Shown here piece by piece: positions 55,881 to 64,000 of a stretch of DNA of 64,000 bases. The position numbers and the translations under genes are program-made. Location of the stretch: the NCBI GenBank assembly GCA_025642065.1, contig JAODUP010000427.1:743501-807500 (forward strand), in the 5' to 3' direction. Within the stretch, counting starts at the first letter, position 1; each line of letters starts with the position of its first letter. This DNA comes from Paralvinella palmiformis. Its lineage: Eukaryota > Annelida > Polychaeta > Terebellida > Alvinellidae. Under the pieces are notes generated by a model. The model was not told the origin of the DNA. It searched no databases and worked only from the letters and a program-made list of their open reading frames with translations.

Positions 55881-56117
55881 CCATTTATCCAAATATCAAT
55901 TTTGACCAGCAAAAGGAGTGCATGCAAAACAAAACGCGCCTTCGGTATAGTCGTGAATCGCATACATTTTTCCATACCGTATACGTCACCAACCGGAGCT
56001 GAAACGTTGATAGTCTTAACAAACATTCGTATTCAACAAATGCTAGTGTATCAGTTACAGTCCACTGAGCATGGTAAATATCATTTTAATGTTGTTGATA
56101 GTCCTGGACGTGTAGAA

Positions 56118-56640
56118 TAATCTGAATACCTATGTAGTCATAGGTAAATATGTTTTTTTTGTTGTATATACTGATGTATATTTATGATAATTTGATAGGT
56201 CTTACCTCAATCTCTTTCAGGTGGTAGTTTTCAGTAAGTGTCAGCTGCCAACCTTTTTGGTGAAATCATACAGGTTTTACCATGGCCAGCTGCAGTCTGG
56301 CAGCCTTTGGTTTTGCTTTTTTGACCGTTGCTAAATTGCCAACTCGAGAGTTCGGAGTCATCACAGGTAAACTATTTGTAAAGGGTGTTGTAATTTCGTA
56401 ATTCGTTTGTTTAGCTTTCGTACTGAATTCACCAGCGATATAAAGTCAAGGGATATCATATAGTCTGGTTGACTACTAGTAGATCAATTGCATGGCATCG
56501 CATTTCGTCTTTAGACAATGCTTCACAGCCAACTGTCAATTGGCCCGATAGTCGGTTAGTTAAAAATGTATGTGCTCCTAGATGATCTGTATTCGCTGTG
56601 TAGTAATTAACTAATTATCCATCTCCCTCGTTGTTAGGGC
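56118..56640 (+). pseudogene. Decayed SRD5A exon 4 with flanking intron
   Basis: 56221-56366 matches SRD5A exon 4 (45554-45404) in the opposite orientation, with CTTTCAG before and GTAAAC after. The flanks also match introns 3 and 4 (CCTATGTAG-CATAGGTAAAT; ACAGCCAACTGTCA; TGTGTAGTAATTAA-TAAT). A TAA 15 nt into the exon and a net 5-nt loss break the frame. No copies of other exons were found nearby. Confidence 0.85.
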
Positions 56641-57566
56641 TAAGTGTTGGTTACATATGCACAGTCACCGTGTATTTATCACTGTTAAGTTGTTGTGGAC
56701 TTTTTGTTAGTGTGTTGTTTGTCAATAGCACGTTGTGGGATTGAACTTTGTCTTCCTTCCGCTTTGGTAAACACCACTCTAACACTTGGCATGCTTACGA
56801 CAGTCATATTTCATACATATCTCTCTATATAACAGCTTCAATATCGAGTGTAATTAATATAAACAATGCTGCCTGGCAAACCTAAGTCCATTATAACAGT
56901 ATTTCTTCCTAACTGTATTTCAGACATGGGGTCAATTACATTGTTTTAAATTCCAAATCCAATTCCACAAAATTCGCGCTTGATAAGTTCCAAATTCCAG
57001 AAACGAATCAATTTCAATTCGGGAGTAGAGACGTTTTTGGCAAAGAAAAAGTTAAATGGTAAATAATTATTGTGGACGTGATCAATTCCAAATTCATTAA
57101 TCTAGATTCCAATTTCTGTAAAAAAGAATTTTTGTAATTCACTAAAGAGGAATATTAAATATATAACATATTTGTCTTTAACACAGTGTTACTCACCTTT
57201 CATTTGTTCTTCAGTAGTTACTAATTATTTCTTCAACTTATTAATTATGCATGACTATATTTACATTTTTATTTTATATTAACCACCCGATTTAGCCCGG
57301 CATATAAAGCCTGATATATTTCCATATACTGCGGGGTATTACAAATTTACTATCGCTTTGCTTACAGCTGAAAAGCTGGCGGACCTAAAAGCTTTTATAA
57401 TAATAAGAAAGAATTTTAACATTATAGTCCCAACCAATATCATATTCAACGCCGTTTGAGACTCTTTTATCAGTTTTTTTTGGGCGAACACATAGTCAAA
57501 CACACAAAACACACATTCGATTTTATTTATATAGATATTTTCAATTATAGCTACATTATATTATAT

Positions 57567-57567
57567 G

Positions 57568-57622
<55 letters not shown>

Positions 57623-57641
57623 AGTGTGTGTGTGTGTGTGT
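57567..57641. repeat. (AT)n(GT)n microsatellite
   Basis: Long AT run followed by GT. Confidence 0.95.
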
Positions 57642-57993
57642 TTGAGTATCAAAAATCTAAATACAAATACGTACATTAATCTAAAAATAAGATGTTCCAT
57701 ACCTCCTCATATTGATAGATGTGTGGGTATACCTAAGCATGTGTCTGGTCTACTCATCAGCCTGTGGGAACCAGCTATTTCGCTTTTCGTACGCGACAAA
57801 TATGTCACGCCCACATGAAAGCGGCTACATGCAGGCTATGTACAAACAAACACACACACACACACAGATAGACACACTGTGTGTCTGAAAAGAGAGCTTA
57901 GGTAGATTCAAGTTTGGAAAAAAAACGTAGTCAGTGAATGATGTTTTGTAGTAGTAGTGTCAGATCCTGTTAGATGAGTTATTCTCGTCGATG

Positions 57994-58099
<106 letters not shown>

Positions 58100-58447
58100 C
58101 CACGCCTCTATAAAAATAATTCCAGACAAGATAAGCTAGTCATGTAGTAGAAATCTTTCATTTTTTGGCTCAAACACTTAATGAGTAAGTACGGTTAGAC
58201 GACATATCCCGATAAAAGGTCACAGGAAGTGACCTCGATGGTTTTGTCACCTTTACCGACACCCAGGAGGATGAACCTGACTAATTATAAACATGGAAGG
58301 CCTGAACAGGGTACAATAATCTAAGGAAGGAACTATAACTATCAACATTATCGCAGAATCATTTTGTAAATCGTTAGCCTTCCCTCACATATTAAAAATA
58401 AATGGTACTGAACTGCTAAATGTAAAGTCTATCACACACAATATGCT

Positions 58448-58449
<2 letters not shown>

Positions 58450-58488
<39 letters not shown>
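58450..58488. repeat. (AT)n microsatellite
   Basis: Uninterrupted AT run. Confidence 0.95.
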
Positions 58489-58493
<5 letters not shown>

Positions 58494-58747
58494 GTATAAT
58501 ATTGTTATTATTTAATCTTTGATGTATTATTTTTTTATTTTTTTTTATTTTGGCAGTGTTCACAATTTCTGCACTCTAACAAAAATCATAAACAGATTAT
58601 ATGAGGAAAGGTTTACAAGTTTTTGTTGTTGTTGTTGTTGTTATTTTCGTGATACTTTGAGAAATATTAACAACTTCTGGAAATAAAACTGGGATAAAGT
58701 AGTTTTAACTGAACTTTAATAGTCGAAAAGAGTCTAGATACAATATT

Positions 58748-58749
<2 letters not shown>

Positions 58750-58806
<57 letters not shown>
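58750..58806. repeat. (AT)n microsatellite
   Basis: Uninterrupted AT run. Confidence 0.95.
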
Positions 58807-58810
<4 letters not shown>

Positions 58811-58889
58811 TTCAGATTGGTAATTTTGATAGGATCAAAAATGTACAATATGGTTAACTTACAGACAGCCTTTGTGTGTCCGTGTTGGA

Positions 58890-58938
58890 CTGTCTGTTTG
58901 TCTGTGTGTGTGTTTGTCTGTGTCTGTGTGTCCCTGTC

Positions 58939-59019
<81 letters not shown>
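58890..59019. repeat. (TGTC)/(GT)n microsatellite
   Basis: Imperfect TGTCTG units passing into a GT run of about 75 bp. Confidence 0.95.
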
Positions 59020-59021
<2 letters not shown>

Positions 59022-59769
59022 CACCTTTTTGCAATAACTCGTTTTTAGATAAAAGCCAGTATAACAGATAAAGGCATTAGGTTGAACCCGAGATAATCTA
59101 TACTATATTTTGTAAACAAACCATTATTTAGATAACAAAGCGCCCCATTCACGCCGTAGTGGTTCTCGGCTATGCATATAATCAATAGATAACAATATTT
59201 TATGAATATAACATCGTGTGCATGTATAGTTGAGTACACAACGTAGAAAAAATCTGTTTATCTAATATGCAATGCTGTAGTGACCTATTAAGGTCATTCT
59301 GTTCTATTTCAGTTCAGTGTTGCATTTCGGAATGTAACGTTTTATAAACGCTAAAAAATATCTGTGAAACGACCGAACTGGTGTACTGGTCTGATTATAT
59401 ACTTTTAGTGGAGATTTCATGGGCAACTCCGTGGCCGAACTGGTAGAGTGGTTGGAGACGTATTTCTAGCACCTGGGCTTAAATAACGAGCACGCCCTGT
59501 TTGAAGGGTGTTTCATCTACCGTTTTGCACCAATAACCTTCGGATAAACAATTCAGCAGTAATTAGAGTGAAAAAGGATCTATGTGCACAAGAAACGGAT
59601 TAGTTTTATTCAAAAGAATAGCTTTGTAGGAATAGTATTCTACATCTTATAAGTGCACGTTCTGCTAATTTCGGTCGATAATTTTAAGATTTAAAAAATC
59701 ACTAGAAGGCTTAATGCGCCTTTGATTTAATTCTTGCCGTTATCTCCTCATAGTTGTACAGATTTGTTA

Positions 59770-60810
59770 CACAGACTTGTTATACAGGATTGTAAATCGG
59801 TTGAACTGCGAGAGATCGGCTTACCAAGAAATCGCTTCGTTCGAAAATCACGCCACGGAACATAATCCGCGATTTACGCCGGCTGGGCGAATCAGCTGTT
59901 AAAATGGCGATTTCGTCGCGAGAGATGCCCTCCGGACAATAGACGAACGCGACACCTTTGTTGGGCGGTGATTTTAAGGAGCGCCGTCAGTTTATCGAAC
60001 ATAGATCTCTTTCTTTTCGAGACCGAAATAAAGATCGACCGCAAAACCGCGTCCTCGGCTCGCCGCTGACGCGACAAAGGAAACGCCGTAAGCCGCCACG
60101 AAACCCGATAAACAGAAGGCAAACAATAAACCGCTCATTTGTCATTTATCCTAATCGATAGCCGAGCCGCAGTCACGAATGCCGCAAAGAGTTGATCCCA
60201 TAATGCGAGCATCGCGTGGCAGAAATCAAGCGACGCCGAGCGGATTAGCTGAAAGGCGGCCGAGCGAGACAGGGGATCCCGGCCTATATTTGGCCGTCGA
60301 CCAACCCTAAGTGTCGAGTTGAGGCCTGCACCGATTGGTTTTTATTCTCCGCCAGACATGGCAGTACGGGTGTGTGTGTGCGCGCGCGTGTGAGTGTGTG
60401 CGCGTTGGCGGGTTCATTTGTATATTTCTGAGTGTGGGTAGGTAGGTAGGTAGGTAGCTAGACTAATTCGAAATAATGCTACCTCAGTTGGAATAACGTG
60501 TCTGCCGAAGTTCTATGAAATGTTCACCCACAATTGAAACGGTTTATAAATAGTCTCGCAGAAACCGTCATAGTTCATCTAAAATGCTACTTTCAGGCAG
60601 AAAGGATCCCATCAGGAATGCGCACATTATCGGATAAATCTCATTCCATTGTTATCTGGAGTATTTTTGTACCGTGTTCATGTATCCTATTAGATCGTCC
60701 AATTTAAGAGGTGGGCAGCGTGGTTCTTGAAATTATGTCGCTGAAAATCAAGACTTGAAAAAAGGAGGCGAAGAGAATCGAAGGCTTTGTGGTGGAATAC
60801 CGGTGCCGCC
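59770..60810 (+). promoter_or_regulatory. CpG-rich promoter / 5' leader of the kelch gene
   Basis: CpG density is far above the rest of the window from about 59800 to 60400 (many GCGC, CGCCG and TCGCGA words). The motif TCGCGAGA (reverse of TCTCGCGA, a known TATA-less promoter motif) is at 59916-59923. No TATA box is placed. The open frames here are a by-product of high GC. Confidence 0.6.
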
Positions 60811-63313
60811 ATGCAGTCGCATCCGGCTCCGCGAAGTTATTTCAGCCGACTTCCTTCCGATCTCTCGACGATGACGATAGACAGCGCCAGTCAGGACACG
60901 AGGTCCCCGGATGGGAAATCGTTTGCCGGCGTCTCGGCCGGAAAGAGGTCGGAACTGAGCAGGTCAACGGTGCCATCAACCCCGTACGGCCATAACGAGT
61001 TCCTGCTCGTCTTCGATACCAGTTCCGGCGCCAATAAACTCGCCTACTTCTTAATCGACGTCTCCGGACGGAGGAAGAAGCTGATCCCGAAACAGAACAC
61101 GCTGCTGATGAACAAAGTGAAGGACATAACGGATTACAGTGTGGTGGTGATGGACAACTATCTGTATTTGTTCGGCGGGAAGCACGTCCTGGGAGCCGTG
61201 CTTCGCTATTGCTATCGCTTCAATCCGGAAAACAACCAGTGGCGACCTCTGGCTAGCATGAATCTGGCTCGGGCACGACACACGGCCACGGCGTTGGATG
61301 GATATATCTATGTGTGCGGTAAGTAGTTAACTGCGGTTTGTTGACCTGTCCGTTGAGTTGGTTAATCTGGGCAACTCGAGGGGCAACTCGCCGTGATTCG
61401 AACCCACAATCTGGTGGGTTTGCCATGCAGCGTTCTAGCCACTAAGCTCGAGAATGCGACGGCTAATCCTAACCATAATTATAACGTGCCATCCATTCTT
61501 TTTCCAGGTGGTGAGATGCGTAATGGCCGATTTACGGATAGTTTAGAGAGATTTGATCCCACCACGGACTCCTGGACAGAACTGAGGCCGATGTTTTCTC
61601 CGAGGGCTGACCACGCCACCGTGGCGGCGCAGAATAAGATTTTCGTGTCTGGTGGGATTGGTAACCGGAGTGGTGCTAACATCAACTTCTGGTCAGTAAT
61701 AATTAACGATTATATAATATGCATCCGGTCTCATTCAGCCCCCCCCGGATGAGAGCCACCTTAACACTATTATAGGCCACCTGGAAAAGCAGAGCACTGG
61801 GGCCCCTACCTTCACAACCACCCACAGGAATAAAAATGTAAATGGTCGAGATCCGTACACACACACATACACGTCAGGTTGAAGAGGTGACCGTGATATT
61901 ATATCAGGTGCGAATGCCGACGTCCACTTTTAATATAATAACAAATATTCATAGTTTAGTATAGCATAGTAGTTATTTATTGACAGCAAGTCACAACACA
62001 CATAGATTAGTATGCTCATGAGGCCCCTGGACAAGTGCTGAGCGTGCCCATGTGTTCGGGGCGAGACAAGTGATAAACGATATTGTCATACTCAATCATA
62101 GATAGAGAGCCAGGTGTATGTACGTATTTACGTATTATGTACGAATTACGGACGTTTTGGCCTGGATGTTTTGGCCAGCTATTTTTTGGAGATAGGACGT
62201 TTTGGCTAATTCTTTTGTAAAGGTATTTTATTAATTACACTTCCAATTAAGAGATGAATACAGTAACCAGTACAACAGTACCGAAAAGACATATTGTAAA
62301 ATACACAATCAGAATATCAAACCATGTACAATTTAAACCATTAAAAAGGACACAGAAGTAATATATATGACACCATATCATATATTTAACTGTGAGAAGC
62401 AATGCGTAAATAAACTCCAGTTATTTCGTAACTTTCTTTGTCGAGATGGCTCAAGATATGTTTAGTTAATAAACACAAGATATTATATTTGTTCACTTAG
62501 ACGTTCTGTGTCATATATTGGCCAAAATGTTCTCTCTTCAAAAATAGCTGGCCAAAACATCCAGGCCAAAACGTCCATTGGTCAAATCGTCCGCCACCCA
62601 TATGTGTCACGTATGTTTATGTGTTTGTTTCTATGGATGGCTGGATAGAAGAAAAGAAACCAGCAACACTGCAGTTTTCTTTCATAACTATATGTATACA
62701 TATCAAAGAGTCATTGTTATTCAAGGTTATGTTCTAATATAAGTCACGTGGGCGTGCGAGCACGCACGCAGACACACACACACACACACACACCTCTCAC
62801 TTATATAAATATAATTATATCGCAGATAATACCTCACATAATACGACTTGACCTCGCTACTGTCATACAATTATTGTTCATTACCTACGTTTCATACACT
62901 GAAATATACACTGTCGTTATAATAAAACTAAGCCAGGCACCTTCAGTTCAGTCAATCATATCGCTGTGAACATCATAATCTTATTATTACTATTCTACTC
63001 TGTACAATAAGTTGTCTACACGACATAAGAGTTCGGCCAATTAATTAATGGCGATTTCAACCGCGTCGTTTATAGTCTGCAATATTTACCCTATCTAATG
63101 ATTTAATCAAAAATATTAATTACATTAAATATTCATAACACACGTTCACACCGTATAATGCAATAGTGTAAATCAGCGATTTTTTCATTTAATTTAGGGA
63201 GTATGATCCCGAAACAGATTTCTGGATCCAGGCTCGCGGAAAGAGTATGCTGCCGAGACCCAAAGAAAGACATTCCATGGTGCACCATAGAAATAAAATA
63301 TACTGCATTGGAG
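60811..63313 (+). CDS. Kelch-repeat protein (3' partial)
   Basis: Exons 60811-61318, 61508-61691 and 63198-63313, joined in phase; the donor GTAGGT at 63314 leads out of the window. The ATG sits in a strong context (GCCGCCATG). Residues 1-60 are Ser/Arg-rich. From about 61 a beta-propeller begins, with double-Gly kelch signatures at YLYLFGG (117-123), YIYVCGG, IFVSGG and IYCIGG. Between them lie the usual Arg-His-(Ser/Thr) and aromatic positions (RARHTATALDG; FDPTTDSWTEL; YDPETDFW). No BTB or BACK domain precedes the propeller in this exon, unlike KLHL proteins, so it may be a kelch-only protein or use another promoter upstream. Role unknown; kelch propellers bind partner proteins. Confidence 0.85.
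61366..61450 (-). mobile_element. tRNA-derived SINE head, group D
   Basis: Minus strand: GAGCTTAGTGGCTAGAACG (A box) and GTGGGTTCGAATCACGGCG (B box), in kelch intron 1. Confidence 0.6.
62150..62576. mobile_element. Fold-back element with GGACGTTTTGGCC ends
   Basis: Arms 62150-62186 and 62540-62576 are near-perfect reverse complements starting GGACGTTTTGGCCTGGATG. Each arm repeats a (G)GA(C/T)GTTTTGGCC unit. The interior is about 350 bp, AT-rich and non-coding. In kelch intron 2. Confidence 0.75.
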
Positions 63314-63376
63314 GTAGGTACGCGTTGGTGGGATGAATAGGCCTAGTCGTCTATAATATGTAAAACGTAATTTTGT

Positions 63377-63440
63377 TTGATGTTTTCGGCCACTTTTAGC
63401 CGGGCGGGCTAAATGGGTCAAGCGAGAGATGGGAGAAGCA
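63377..63440 (-). mobile_element. SINE group A, truncated copy 9
   Basis: TTGATGTTTTCGGCCACTTT and GGCTAAATGGGTCAAGCGA only. Confidence 0.6.
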
Positions 63441-63484
63441 AGACATCCCTCAGCCACAGGCGAACCTCTGATTTCAATCGGCGT

Positions 63485-63890
63485 CCAGCGAAAACGGCCC
63501 CGTGTCGAAAACGGCCACAGAAATTATAGCGAAAATCGACCCCTTGTATAACGGGAGTAAACGGACCAAGTGCAGTCTTGCCATTGCGTATCGTATGCGT
63601 TTTGGTGTACATACTTCACAGATTCCCAAACGCGCAACTGTTATGTGGAACTGTAATGGGTTTAATTTTTGAAATATTCGTTGAAATACGTGCATACGAT
63701 TCAGTTCAGTATTTTGTTATACGCAATTCACTGATAACAAACCGCGCAACTGTGGTTCTCATCAGTTGATAACACTGACCACATTGACATTATATATTAC
63801 ATATCTTACTTAGTAACTTGTGGTATGCCCAGTGGGGCCGTTTTACAAATTGAGAGGGTGCCGTTTTAGACGCGGGGCCGTTTTCGCTGA
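63485..63890. mobile_element. Fold-back element with AGCGAAAACGGCCCC ends
   Basis: Arms 63485-63516 and 63859-63890 are reverse complements with few differences. Each contains two tandem GAAAACGGCC-type units, and a third unit (GGGGCCGTTTTAC) lies just inside on the right. Non-coding interior. Confidence 0.7.
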
Positions 63891-64000
63891 AGACTTTTCA
63901 ATGTCGGTCGTTGAAGGTCTGTGACCAACCGACCTACCAGTCAGTACACGGGGACGCTGGTTATGTAATATGGGGGGGGGGGGGATTGTGTATTATCCGC

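Noticed and set aside
59892..60161. Arg-rich open frames on both strands before the kelch gene
   Set aside because: They lie in the CpG-rich promoter region and reflect base composition.
60787..60810. Earlier start for the kelch protein
   Set aside because: That codon is TTG; the first ATG with a strong context is 60811.
61393..61752. Kelch exon 2 as a single long frame of 119 codons
   Set aside because: The frame includes intron on both sides; phase and homology place the exon at 61508-61691.

Overview
This is a eukaryotic nuclear window. It carries intron-split animal genes (GT-AG introns, AATAAA signals), AT-rich intergenic DNA, long AT/CA/GT microsatellites and many tRNA-derived SINEs and other mobile elements. 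Protein content and repeat style suggest a lophotrochozoan invertebrate, most likely a mollusc. That is inference from memory of protein families; no search was run.

Five host genes can be rebuilt exon by exon. (1) An FRMD8-like FERM-domain gene, + strand, 5' end outside the window, exons from 242 to 7264, with a duplicated pair of alternative exons. (2) MAD2L1BP (p31comet, spindle-checkpoint silencing), - strand, 14615 to 9159, two exons, convergent with FRMD8. (3) MNAT1 (MAT1, the RING subunit of the CDK7 complex/TFIIH), - strand, 34589 to 26271, eight exons, complete. (4) A steroid 5-alpha-reductase (SRD5A1/2 type), - strand, 48492 to 44017, five exons, complete. (5) A kelch-repeat protein, + strand, from 60811 to the window edge (3' partial), behind a CpG-rich promoter. 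These genes are housekeeping or signalling genes with no evident joint pathway.

Mobile DNA fills the space between and inside the genes. The standout is a 5.45-kb DNA transposon (18106-23559) with inverted ends. It encodes one protein of about 1,300 residues in which an apparent RNase H-like (D..D..E) transposase region is followed by an apparent PIN/FEN-like nuclease region. Others are a hAT-type element with nested insertions (39580-43974), a non-autonomous hAT copy with a perfect 8-bp target duplication in an MNAT1 intron (31090-32063), TTAA-flanked T2/Kolobok-like MITEs, an LTR element whose last coding exon carries a PHD-like finger (50.9-52.0 kb), degenerate non-LTR reverse transcriptase (52.9-54.2 kb and 35.2-35.5 kb), fold-back elements, at least four SINE groups, and two copies of an unclassified element with head-to-head reading frames (35.9-37.1 kb and 54.7-55.9 kb).

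The SRD5A locus is structurally active. A decayed copy of its exon 4 with flanking introns lies at 56.1-56.6 kb, an inverted composite copy of two of its own intron segments lies in intron 3, and the hAT element abuts its stop codon.
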